From a bacterium (GTDB taxonomy: Bacteria; UBP15; UBA6099): 17,253 nucleotides of DNA. Below, piece by piece: positions 6,475 through 13,839 of the stretch. The translations under genes were made by a program, and so were the position numbers. A model generated the notes under the pieces. That model ran no database searches and was not told the origin of the DNA. It saw nothing but the letters and a program-made list of their open reading frames with translations. Position 1 is the stretch's first letter. Each line of letters starts with the position of its first letter. Location of the stretch: NCBI GenBank assembly GCA_029564595.1, contig JAKQPS010000146.1, forward strand, positions 1-17,253, written 5' to 3'.

Positions 6475-7260
6475 TTAGTCCTTCCAGGGGAAAATAAAGC
6501 TTTTGAAGGTGCGATGGCCGACGGTGTCGTCGTCTTCGGCAAGGAGTTCGGCCCACGGAACGGCTTTGCGCGCGGTGCGGATATCGATTTCCGGGTGCTC
6601 TTCGAGCCAGTCGTATTTATACATGCGCAGGCGGAACGCGTTATTGTGCGCAAGAATCATGCCTGCGAAGCCGGGCATCAGCATGACCATGACCATCGAC
6701 AGGGCGGCGAGAATCAGGCTGTAGAAGAACATAAACAGTGAAAAACCGGGATTATCGAAAAAGATGATGAACGATTTTTTGAGGCATTTGCCGAAATTGG
6801 AGTCGAGCTGGCTGCGAATCGGAAGAAACCACTGCAGGGAGAGCGCGACGACGACAGCTACCCAGAAGATTATTATCGAGAGGGCGAGACCGAGCATATT
6901 CGCCAATGCGAAATAATACGGAAAAGCAACGGAACAGATGAATACGATCGCAGCGATCAAAAGGCCGAAGAGGGCTCCGTGCTTCCATGACGACGAAAGA
7001 GCCGCGCCGATATCGGAGAAAGAGAAGCTTTGATAATTCGCTACGCGGGCCATAAGAACCGAGACGCTCAGAAACAGAACGCCCTCCGCGGCAGCGGTCA
7101 GCGCAAGCATCGCGAGGGACAATGGAACGAAGAAGATCGTCGCGCCGGCGAGAAACCAGCCCCCGAAGGCGACTGCAAGAATCGCCACATTCATCACCAG
7201 AATGGCAAGAAGATTATCCCAGCCGTCGTAAAATGCCTTTTTAATAAAAAATCCAATCAT
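6475..7260 (-). CDS. Multi-pass membrane protein of unknown function
   Basis: 261 residues with about six hydrophobic segments (about 16-35, 37-58, 65-85, 104-124, 130-150, 175-205) and a hydrophilic C-terminal tail of about 50 residues (RMYKYDWLEEHPEIDIRTAR onward) that is probably cytoplasmic. I use the ATG at 7258-7260 (MIGFFIKKAFYDGWDN). The frame stays open further upstream, but that extension would run across the promoter region and into the divergent lipoprotein gene. The start has no Shine-Dalgarno site; an extended -10-like TGCTACTAT ends 6 nt before the ATG, so the mRNA may be leaderless. The fold has a general resemblance to small DUF624/YesL-like membrane proteins, but I see no diagnostic motif. 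It is divergent to the ABC importer operon and may share regulation with it. Confidence 0.77.
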   Translation of the reverse strand: MIGFFIKKAFYDGWDNLLAILVMNVAILAVAFGGWFLAGATIFFVPLSLAMLALTAAAEGVLFLSVSVLMARVANYQSFSFSDIGAALSSSWKHGALFGLLIAAIVFICSVAFPYYFALANMLGLALSIIIFWVAVVVALSLQWFLPIRSQLDSNFGKCLKKSFIIFFDNPGFSLFMFFYSLILAALSMVMVMLMPGFAGMILAHNNAFRLRMYKYDWLEEHPEIDIRTARKAVPWAELLAEDDDTVGHRTFKSFIFPWKD

Positions 7261-7318
7261 ATTGGTATAGTAGCATAAGGGGTGCGATTTTACTATATTA
7301 CCGTGTAGGAGTGTGATT
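7261..7318. promoter_or_regulatory. Divergent intergenic region with mirrored -10-like elements
   Basis: A 58-bp region between divergent genes. Minus strand: extended -10-like TGCTACTAT (hexamer 7267-7272, with TGC at 7273-7275). Plus strand: TACTAT at 7291-7296, overlapping TATATT at 7294-7299. Each -10 sits about where the -35 of the other promoter would lie. Neither has a good -35 box. AGGAG at 7307-7311 serves the plus-strand lipoprotein gene, 7 nt before its ATG. I see no FMN or purine riboswitch in this short leader. Confidence 0.4.
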
Positions 7319-8419
7319 ATGAAAAGAAACAATTTGAAGCGAATCACGGCAACGGGTGCGGTATTGATCGCCTTGACGGCTGCCGTTTCCATACTATCAG
7401 TATCGTGCGCAAAAAAAACAGCAGAACCGGATGATGCCTCCGCGGCCGAAAATGCTCAGAATAGCAACAGAGAACGGGTGATCGCAGTGTTCGTTCCCGG
7501 CATCGTCTCCGGCAGCCCGGTATACGAAATGCTCGTATCAGGCGTCGAAAAAGCAGTCGACGAAGCGGCCGGAGCCGGAGCGAACGTCAGGCTCCAGGTG
7601 ATCGAAGCCGGCACGAAACAGGCAGACTGGGGCGCAAAGATGACCACACTCGCCTCTTCGGCAAACTATGCGCTGATCGTCTCTTCGAACCCGGCCCTTC
7701 CCGAAATCGTCGACCCGATTTCGAAGCAATTTCCCGCCCAGAAATTCGTTATTTTCGATTCTTACTTCGAAGGAAATCCTGCGGTTACCACGTTCCGCTA
7801 CAACCAGCGCGAACAGGCATACCTGTCGGGCTACATGGCGGCCCTCGTCAGCACAAGCGGGATGGAATCAGCGAACAAAGACAAAAAGATCGGGCTCGTC
7901 GCCGGCCAGGAATACCCGGCGATGCTCAATGTGATTCTGCCGGCCTTCCTTGAAGGCGCAAAAGCGGTGGACCCCGAATTCGAGGTGGACTTCCGCGTAG
8001 TCGGCAACTGGTACGACGCGGCCAAAGGAGCCGAACTCGCGCGCGCGATGAACGAAGCCGGCGTCGATGTAATCATGCCGATTTCAGGCGGAGCGAATCA
8101 GGGCGTCGTCGCGGCGGCGAAGGAAAAAGGCTTTTACGTCGCGTGGTTCGACGACAACGGCTACGCAAAGGCGCCCGGCCGCGTCGTGTCCAGCTCCATC
8201 ATGGCGCAGGAACGGCTCGCATACGAAAAAACCAGAGACTGGATCAACGGCTCTTTGGCAGAAGGCACGCCGGGCACCGTCGGCATCGCGGACGGATACG
8301 TCGATTTCGTCTCGGACGATCCGCTGTACGTCGAACACGTACCCGCAGCCTTGCGCGAAAAACAGGAAGCGCTGCTGGCAAAACTGAAAAGCGGAGAACT
8401 CGTCCTTACCGTCAAATGA
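7319..8419 (+). CDS. BMP-family substrate-binding lipoprotein of an ABC importer (possible riboflavin-binding RfuA type)
   Basis: 366 residues. A lipoprotein signal peptide with Cys30 (LSVSC) is followed by an acidic linker and a two-lobed BMP/periplasmic-binding domain (about 52-350). The start is the ATG at 7319, 7 nt after AGGAG; the GTG six bases earlier is too close to that site. Family landmarks: RVIAVFVPGIVSGSPVYEML at the first strand, VSSNPALPEIVDPI, FRYNQREQAYLSGYMAAL, KIGLVAGQEYPAM, IMPISGGANQGV and VAWFDDNGYA. Nucleoside-binding BMP proteins such as T. pallidum PnrA have a DxSFN-type motif after the first strand; here SGSPVYEM replaces it. The four-gene layout matches T. pallidum rfuABCD (riboflavin) as well as the Pnr system. 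Riboflavin is my preferred guess for the ligand, with modest confidence. Its stop overlaps the ATPase start. Confidence 0.9.
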   Translation: MKRNNLKRITATGAVLIALTAAVSILSVSCAKKTAEPDDASAAENAQNSNRERVIAVFVPGIVSGSPVYEMLVSGVEKAVDEAAGAGANVRLQVIEAGTKQADWGAKMTTLASSANYALIVSSNPALPEIVDPISKQFPAQKFVIFDSYFEGNPAVTTFRYNQREQAYLSGYMAALVSTSGMESANKDKKIGLVAGQEYPAMLNVILPAFLEGAKAVDPEFEVDFRVVGNWYDAAKGAELARAMNEAGVDVIMPISGGANQGVVAAAKEKGFYVAWFDDNGYAKAPGRVVSSSIMAQERLAYEKTRDWINGSLAEGTPGTVGIADGYVDFVSDDPLYVEHVPAALREKQEALLAKLKSGELVLTVK

Positions 8420-9897
8420 AAAAAGCGGAACTGCGCCATATACGGAAAATTTTCGAGACGCGCGGCGATGCGGGCGAAGAAGTGCGCTCGGTCGCCGCTC
8501 TCGACGACGTCACGCTGACATTCAACCCCGGCGAAATACATGCGATTCTCGGCGAAAACGGCGCGGGCAAGTCGACTCTGGTGCACATCCTTTCTGGGCT
8601 GCACCGCCCGACGAGCGGCGTTATCGCCATCGGGGACAGCGTTTTCAACGCCGTCACGCCCTCGCAGGCGATCGGGAACGGCATTGCGATGGTGCACCAA
8701 CGGCCGCTCCTCTGCGACGAGCTTACCGTGACCGAAAACATTCTGCTGGGAAGCCCCGGCTTTCTTGCGCGCAAACCCAAGGCCGCGGAGAAGATCCGCG
8801 CCGCCGCAGACGCGTGGGGCATCGAGCTCGACCTTTCGCGCAAGACGCACACCCTCAGCGCTGCGGAGCGTTTTTACGCCGCCTTGCTCGGCGCCCTTCT
8901 GCGCTCCCCAGATCTCTTGATACTCGACGAGCCTGCGTCCATTCTGGCGGCCGGCGAACATGAACGATTCTTCACCGCCCTGCGCGCGCATTGCTCGAAC
9001 GGCCTCGGCGCCGTGCTGATTACGCATCGGGTAGCCGAAGCCGTCCGCTGGTCGGACCGCGTTTCGGTGCTCAGAGAAGGAAAGCTTTTGTATTCGGGAG
9101 CGGCGAAAACGCTCGACGAACTCGAACGCATGATCGATCCGGAAGGACTCGCCTCGCGCACCGCACGCCTCGCGCTCGCGTCGGATCAAAAAGAGGGACA
9201 GGCGTGCAAAATCGGCACGGACGGTACCGCGGGCTTGTCGGTGCGTGACCTCTCGGCATCCCCCCCGAACCGGACGCCGCTTTCGGGCCTCACGTTCTGC
9301 GCTCCGCCGGGCAAAATCACGGCAATCTACGGACTTCCCGGAAGCGGGCTTTCGACACTCGAAGACGCGCTTTCAGGAATGCTGAGATGCACGAGCGGTT
9401 CTCTTGCGACTTCCGCAGCGGTTCTTGAGGCATCAGAGGTCGCGCCCTCGGCTCTCAGAAAGGCCGGCCTCGCATGCGTCCCCTCGAACCGGACATGGCG
9501 GGGATCGAATCCGGAGCTCGCCATCGGACACATGCTCTGCGCCTACCGCATGCCCCGTTTTATTTCTTCGAAGAACGAAGCGGAGGTTTTTGCAAAGAAA
9601 ATTCTTGAGGACGAACGCATCAACGCCCCTCTTTCGCGAAAGACCTCGACACTGTCGGGAGGGCAACTTCAGCGGCTCGTCCTTGACCGCGAACTTGCGG
9701 AAAAGCCTTCGGTGCTGGTGCTGTCGGAGCCGGAATGGGGGCTCGACATCAAAAGCGCCGCAGCTTTGCGGTTGAAGCTCGCACAGGCGGCGCAGGAAGG
9801 AACGGCGGTGCTGGTTCTTACCGACAACCCCGATTCGTTCCGCGATCCTTCTTTTTTTTCGAACGTGCTGGTGATGGAAGAAGGAGTTCTGATATGA
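8416..9897 (+). CDS. Double-NBD ABC transporter ATP-binding protein (RbsA-like)
   Basis: 493 residues, two fused nucleotide-binding domains, as in sugar and nucleoside importers of the BPD_transp_2 class. NBD1: Walker A GENGAGKST (46-54), Q-loop Q95, Walker B LLILDEP (167-173) and switch His204, but a degenerate signature, LSAAE (147-151). NBD2: a good signature LSGGQ (413-417) but a degenerate Walker A GLPGSGLST (306-314, Lys replaced by Leu312), Walker B VLVLSEP (Ser at the Asp position) and no switch histidine (VLTDNP). The composite site formed by NBD1 Walker motifs and the NBD2 signature should hydrolyse ATP; the other site should not. I chose the ATG at 8416 because it overlaps the lipoprotein stop (ATGA) and gives the normal N-terminus; the longer upstream frame lies inside the lipoprotein gene. 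It acts on the cytoplasmic face with the two permeases encoded next. Confidence 0.94.
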   Translation: MKKAELRHIRKIFETRGDAGEEVRSVAALDDVTLTFNPGEIHAILGENGAGKSTLVHILSGLHRPTSGVIAIGDSVFNAVTPSQAIGNGIAMVHQRPLLCDELTVTENILLGSPGFLARKPKAAEKIRAAADAWGIELDLSRKTHTLSAAERFYAALLGALLRSPDLLILDEPASILAAGEHERFFTALRAHCSNGLGAVLITHRVAEAVRWSDRVSVLREGKLLYSGAAKTLDELERMIDPEGLASRTARLALASDQKEGQACKIGTDGTAGLSVRDLSASPPNRTPLSGLTFCAPPGKITAIYGLPGSGLSTLEDALSGMLRCTSGSLATSAAVLEASEVAPSALRKAGLACVPSNRTWRGSNPELAIGHMLCAYRMPRFISSKNEAEVFAKKILEDERINAPLSRKTSTLSGGQLQRLVLDRELAEKPSVLVLSEPEWGLDIKSAAALRLKLAQAAQEGTAVLVLTDNPDSFRDPSFFSNVLVMEEGVLI

Positions 9898-10877
9898 ATG
9901 CTTTTGCAGAATTTGCGCTCGGCCCTTTTTCGTCGCTCTGGCACGCAGGGAACCTGCTCGACAAGGCAGGCCTGCTGATGTTCGCATCCACAGGGGCGGC
10001 CTTCGCGCTCAAGTCGGGAACGTTCAACCTGGGCGGCGAGGCGCAAATCTACGCCTCGGCTCTGGTTACCGCCATGATTCTTTCGACACCGTCGGCCGTC
10101 GCCGCCGCAGAACTGGCCGGCAGCGGAGGAAGCGCAGGTCCCGCTCTATTCTTTTTTGCGCTCGCATGTGCGCTCGCGCTCGCCGCCGGAGGACTCCTCG
10201 GATTCATCCCCGGAGAGCTCAAAGCCCGATTCGGCGCGAGCGAGCTGCTCACCTCTTTTTTGCTTTCCGCGGCGCTTCTTCCCGTCATCGACTTTCTGAT
10301 CGCAGGACCCCTGCGCGACGAAGGGAAAAACCTCCTTGCAACGCCGGCGATCGCCGATGCTTTCCGCATGCGCTCGCTGCTTCCGCCGTCGCTAATGAAC
10401 GCGTCGTTTTTTCTCGCCTGCGGAACGGCAACCGTTGCGGCGCTGTTTCTCTCGCGCACGCGAGCCGGATACCGGCTTTCGGTCGCCGGAACCGCCCCGG
10501 AATTCGCCCGTTTCGCAGGATTTCCCGTCAAAAGGATCACCGTCGCGGGCATGACCGCTTCGGGCGCGCTCCACGGGCTTGCGGGTTTCTTCGCGATCGT
10601 CGGAACCTGGTTCATGTGCCATCAGGGCTTGTCGTCCGGCATGGGATGGAGCGCGCTCGCCATCGCGCTGATCGCCCGGCACAATCCGCTTGCGGTCATC
10701 CCCGCATCGCTGTTGTACGCGTGGATCGAAAGCGCATCCGACATCGCAGTGCTCTCCTCGCGCGTCAGCTTCGACTCGACGGCGATCGTTCAGGGCGTTA
10801 TTTTCCTCTTTATATCGGCAAAACTCCCGATTGCGGGACAGCTTCGCGCCGTACTGAAAAAAAGGAGGGCGCGGTGA
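9894..10877 (+). CDS. ABC transporter permease (BPD_transp_2 family), first of pair
   Basis: 327 residues with eight to ten hydrophobic segments. The family landmark near the N-terminus is SGTFNLGGEAQIYASALV (about 41-58), followed by the conserved-looking cytoplasmic coupling segment GELKARFGASELLTSFLLSA. FNLGGEAQ is typical of the nucleoside/BMP-associated permeases (YufP type), as distinct from the RbsC sugar branch. Its ATG overlaps the ATPase stop by 4 bp, and its own stop overlaps the GTG of the second permease. The C-terminus ends in a basic cytoplasmic tail (LKKRRAR). It forms a heterodimeric channel with the next gene product and imports the ligand delivered by the lipoprotein. Confidence 0.92.
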   Translation: MNAFAEFALGPFSSLWHAGNLLDKAGLLMFASTGAAFALKSGTFNLGGEAQIYASALVTAMILSTPSAVAAAELAGSGGSAGPALFFFALACALALAAGGLLGFIPGELKARFGASELLTSFLLSAALLPVIDFLIAGPLRDEGKNLLATPAIADAFRMRSLLPPSLMNASFFLACGTATVAALFLSRTRAGYRLSVAGTAPEFARFAGFPVKRITVAGMTASGALHGLAGFFAIVGTWFMCHQGLSSGMGWSALAIALIARHNPLAVIPASLLYAWIESASDIAVLSSRVSFDSTAIVQGVIFLFISAKLPIAGQLRAVLKKRRAR

Positions 10878-11713
10878 ACGGAGTATTTTCGGCTTTTACC
10901 GGAGTGCTGGATAGTCTTCTCCCCGCAGCCTCTCCCCTGCTTTTGGCGTCTCTGGGCGCGCTTGTTTCGGAGCACGCAGGCGTTCTGGCGGTTTTTATGG
11001 ACGGGGCGATCAACTTCGGCGGCTTTGTGTGCATCGCGGTAACCGGAGCAACGGGGAGTCCGCTCGCGGGTGTCGCGGCGGCGATCGCGCTTACCGTGCT
11101 GCTTCTGTTCGCGGTTTCCCGCTTTACGGAGCGGACCGGAGCCAATCCTTTTTTGACAGCGCTTTCGGTAAACCTGCTTTCATCAGGGGCAACGTCGCTG
11201 AGCTCCTCGGCCCTGTTCGGCACGAGGGGAACAGTTGCTCTTGCGGATTTTTCAGGTCTTGACCTGCGTCTGTGGTATTTTCCGGCATCTCTTGCCGCCG
11301 CGGCAGCCGTTTCGTTTTTTCTGCAGCGCACCCTTGCCGGCATATCGCTGCGCGCAGCGGGTTCGGCGCCCGAAGCCCTTGCCGCGCGCGGAGGCGACCC
11401 GGGGAAATACCGGACGCTGTCCTGGTGCATCGCAGCCTTTTTCGCCGCATGCGCGGGCAGCATGCTCACGCTCGATCTCGGCGCCTGGGTGCCGAACGTC
11501 AGCGCAGGGCGCGGGTGGACCGCGCTCGCCGCTGTGTATCTGGGGTACAAGAATCCCTGGCTGTGCGCCGCGGCCGTTCTCGCCTTCGCGGGAGCCGAAT
11601 ACGCGACGAACATTCTGCAGGGTCTGGGAAGGATGCCCGCGACCATCATCCTCGGCTTGCCGTACGCGCTCGCCCTGGTGGTGTTCGCCCTCGTTCCTCA
11701 GCGGAAGCAGTAG
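10874..11713 (+). CDS. ABC transporter permease (BPD_transp_2 family), second of pair
   Basis: 279 residues, beginning with GTG at 10874 (overlapping the preceding TGA), with AGGAGG about 5-6 nt upstream. Hydrophobic segments number eight or so. The N-terminal landmark SEHAGVLAVFMDGAINFGGF aligns in position with the SERxGxxNIGxEG motif of YufQ-like permeases, though the sequence is divergent (VFMDGAINF in place of INIGIEGMM). It is followed by TGANPFLTALSVNLLSSGAT. A Gly-rich cytoplasmic stretch AARGGDPGKYRTLSW corresponds to the coupling helix region. It partners the first permease. The stop is only 7 bp from the convergent lipoprotein stop, and no intrinsic terminator is visible between them. 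Confidence 0.9.
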   Translation: MNGVFSAFTGVLDSLLPAASPLLLASLGALVSEHAGVLAVFMDGAINFGGFVCIAVTGATGSPLAGVAAAIALTVLLLFAVSRFTERTGANPFLTALSVNLLSSGATSLSSSALFGTRGTVALADFSGLDLRLWYFPASLAAAAAVSFFLQRTLAGISLRAAGSAPEALAARGGDPGKYRTLSWCIAAFFAACAGSMLTLDLGAWVPNVSAGRGWTALAAVYLGYKNPWLCAAAVLAFAGAEYATNILQGLGRMPATIILGLPYALALVVFALVPQRKQ

Positions 11714-11720
11714 GTCACTG

Positions 11721-13541
11721 TCAGGGAACCGGCGCCGGAACGGGTGCAGACGCAGGGGCGACGACGAAATCGTTCGAACCGCCTGATGGGCCGCCAGAAG
11801 AGCCGTCCTTGATTGAGACAGAGATCGAGCCCAGCACGGAATCGACCGCGGACAGCGTGAAATAGTACTGAATAAACGGCCCCGTCGTGTCGGCAGCGGC
11901 GATGGTAAAGACAAAACCGCCTGCGACCGGCTGGCCGCGCAGCTCGCGGAAAGCCCCGGAAGCTCCGGTGCGGAAGAAAAGGGACGCATTCAATCCCGGA
12001 AGCGGGGATGTCGTTGAAAGCTGGAGAGGCAGAATCTCGCCTGCTTTGATTTGAGCAGGAGCCTGATGCGAAGATGAGCGGGCAAGCTCGGCCTCTTTGA
12101 GGGCTTTCAATGCGGCGAGCGACTGTATCTGCAGCGTATAAAAGCCCGTTTCGGGGAGCGTTACTTCGAATTCGCCGAAGCGCTCGTCGCGCACGGTCGC
12201 GATGATCCGGTAGGCGGCGGGGCCTGCGCGGACGAATGCGGCGGGAACGCCGGCCGTCCAGGTCGATCCGTTCGGAGTAAACACCAGCGAGTTCCCCGGA
12301 ATATTCAGCCCTGAACCTTCCAGACGCATTGAAGAAATCGAGATGACGGGGTCCCGGGCGCCGACCGAAAACACAATCGGCTTTTGTTCAAATACGTCGA
12401 CAGGCGGCGCATGCGTCAACGAGGCGCGTACGCGCGACTCGGTTTCTTCGAGCAGTTCGGCGTACGATCGGTAGGTTACGCTCAGCGTTTTCCCGCGGGG
12501 AAACGCCGCGCTTACGAGACCCGGACCTGAAAACACATCGGAAAATTCAAACGAATAGGAAACGGGACCGGATTCGAGCTCGCGGACGGGAATGCCGACG
12601 CGAAAGCGGCCTGCGGAGACTTCGTTCATTTTTATCCTGCTGGACCATGAACCGCGGTGAATGACCAGAAAAACGCTGCGGTTGTCCGCAGAATACTCCG
12701 CGGTCAGCGGATCGTAATTGAGCTCGGCTTCGACCACGGGCGGATCGAAATACGAACCGGCAACGTTCTTGTAATGCACGAACGATTTTTCGAACAACGA
12801 GACGATGCGTTGATTCAGCGCAAGCTGGTCGAGGACAGGAATGGAAGCAGGAACTGCCGGCCATTGGGTATCGAGTTGGCCGAATTCGGCGTCGTTCCAG
12901 CGAACGCGCCATTGATACGATAGACTTGACCCTGCAAGAGGGGAGCTGACCGGAGCGGACCAGACGCCGCCGCTGACGGAGGCAGAAACCACCTGAGTGA
13001 GGTCTGTCTTGATGACGGTGCATTCCACGGAGGCGGGTTCAAGAGCTTCTTTATCCCCGGCCGGGCCGATGCCGAGCTTCAGGGTTGCCGATTTGTTGTA
13101 AATAAATTCTTTCGGACTTCCGCCGTCGCTCAAACGTGAGGCATAGGACTTGAGGGCGTTCGCCTTTGCCTGTTCGAAGGTAAAAATCGGGATGCGCGCC
13201 GGGCGGGATGATACTTTTTTGCCTTTTGCATTGATCATCCATGCGTAGTATTCGAGGGTGCCCGGAGACAGTTCCGAGGCCGGGACGCGCGCCTCGTACG
13301 AGGAACCGTTGAAATCCCCCGAAATTTCCTTCCATTCGCCCGAGTTGACCCGGTAGACGAAGACGACCGACAAGGACGGCGCTTTTTTGTCCCAGGCGTC
13401 GACGCGCAGGACGTATTCACGCGCTTCGCGGGCGTCTTCGACGCTTGCATTTTTGATCGAAAAGGTCGCGCACGAGGCGAGCAGTCCCGAAGCAATGAGC
13501 AGGATCGCAAGCAGAGCGCCCTCTGATGCAGTTTTTTTCAT
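11721..13541 (-). CDS. Large modular lipoprotein with repeated beta-sandwich modules, function unknown
   Basis: 606 residues. A lipoprotein signal peptide ends at LLASC (Cys24, a classic lipobox), then comes an extended all-beta protein with no enzyme motif. At least four stretches share one pattern, 'aromatic/basic strand, G..W, ..G.Y/F....P...L..G...Y.....': VFVYRVNSGEWKEISGDF, FLVIHRGSWSSRIKMNEV, LVFTPNGSTWTAGVPA and SLFFRTGASGAFRELRG. Each is followed by a strand such as LEYYAWMINAKG or VSYSFEFSDVFS. This suggests tandem Ig- or FN3-like modules. A helical segment (about residues 500-515, LAALKALKEAELARSS) and an Ala/Pro tail (ASAPVPAPVP) end the protein. The ATG at 13539-13541 has GGAGG 6 nt upstream. 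It lies 2 bp after the PF04071-type gene, so the two are almost certainly co-transcribed. Location: probably anchored in the outer membrane or periplasm. Confidence 0.85.
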   Translation of the reverse strand: MKKTASEGALLAILLIASGLLASCATFSIKNASVEDAREAREYVLRVDAWDKKAPSLSVVFVYRVNSGEWKEISGDFNGSSYEARVPASELSPGTLEYYAWMINAKGKKVSSRPARIPIFTFEQAKANALKSYASRLSDGGSPKEFIYNKSATLKLGIGPAGDKEALEPASVECTVIKTDLTQVVSASVSGGVWSAPVSSPLAGSSLSYQWRVRWNDAEFGQLDTQWPAVPASIPVLDQLALNQRIVSLFEKSFVHYKNVAGSYFDPPVVEAELNYDPLTAEYSADNRSVFLVIHRGSWSSRIKMNEVSAGRFRVGIPVRELESGPVSYSFEFSDVFSGPGLVSAAFPRGKTLSVTYRSYAELLEETESRVRASLTHAPPVDVFEQKPIVFSVGARDPVISISSMRLEGSGLNIPGNSLVFTPNGSTWTAGVPAAFVRAGPAAYRIIATVRDERFGEFEVTLPETGFYTLQIQSLAALKALKEAELARSSSHQAPAQIKAGEILPLQLSTTSPLPGLNASLFFRTGASGAFRELRGQPVAGGFVFTIAAADTTGPFIQYYFTLSAVDSVLGSISVSIKDGSSGGPSGGSNDFVVAPASAPVPAPVP

Positions 13542-13543
13542 AG

Positions 13544-13825
13544 TCAGCCTCCGTTCGGCTGCGCGGGACCGGGACCGAAGCCGTACGCCTCGCGCAGTTT
13601 TTTCTGGACGTATTCGTAGCCGCCTTCGCCGTGCACGATGGTGCACGAAGAGCAGTCCCTGACGCCGTTTGCCATGGTATACGTTCCCCCGCACTCCATG
13701 CAATAGAGCGGACAATAGCAAAAAAGGCAGTTTTGGCCCTCGATGCCGTGGCAGGGATAGAACTCGCATTCGGTATTGGAAAACCGGGTATAGGCCGGAA
13801 CGGCCTTTCCAGACGGTGCTTTCAA
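13544..13825 (-). CDS. Cysteine-rich small protein (PF04071 type, putative metal-binding)
   Basis: 93 residues from a TTG start (13823-13825), 14 bp after the stop of the oxidoreductase gene. No strong Shine-Dalgarno site is visible (a GAAGG lies 12 nt upstream), so translation may be coupled to the preceding gene. Nine cysteines are arranged as C20-x4-C25-H, C33-x2-C36-x-C38-x3-C42-x2-C45-GG and C58-x2-C61-x3-H65. The phrases CEFYPCH, NCLFCYCPLY and DCSSCTIVH match the 'cysteine-rich small domain' family found in anaerobic bacteria and methanogens. Pfam describes it only as possibly metal-binding. The usual domain is about 80 residues, so this is a near-complete single-domain protein with a Gly/Pro tail. 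It is cytosolic, having no signal peptide. Upstream non-ATG codons could add a few residues, including another Cys. Confidence 0.87.
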   Translation of the reverse strand: MKAPSGKAVPAYTRFSNTECEFYPCHGIEGQNCLFCYCPLYCMECGGTYTMANGVRDCSSCTIVHGEGGYEYVQKKLREAYGFGPGPAQPNGG

Positions 13826-13839
13826 CTCGACGCAGACCT

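Noticed and set aside
7261-7318. Possible FMN or purine riboswitch ahead of the importer operon
   Set aside because: The leader is only 58 bp between divergent starts, with no conserved riboswitch core visible.
8161-9189. 342-codon minus-strand frame across the ATPase gene
   Set aside because: Antisense to an ABC ATPase with intact motifs; Arg/Glu-rich composition and no recognisable domain or ribosome site.
10166-11713. Long plus-strand frame running in from the first permease gene
   Set aside because: Its C-terminal part is the second permease, but the N-terminal part is an Arg-rich out-of-frame translation of the first permease. The GTG at 10874 with AGGAGG is the proper start.
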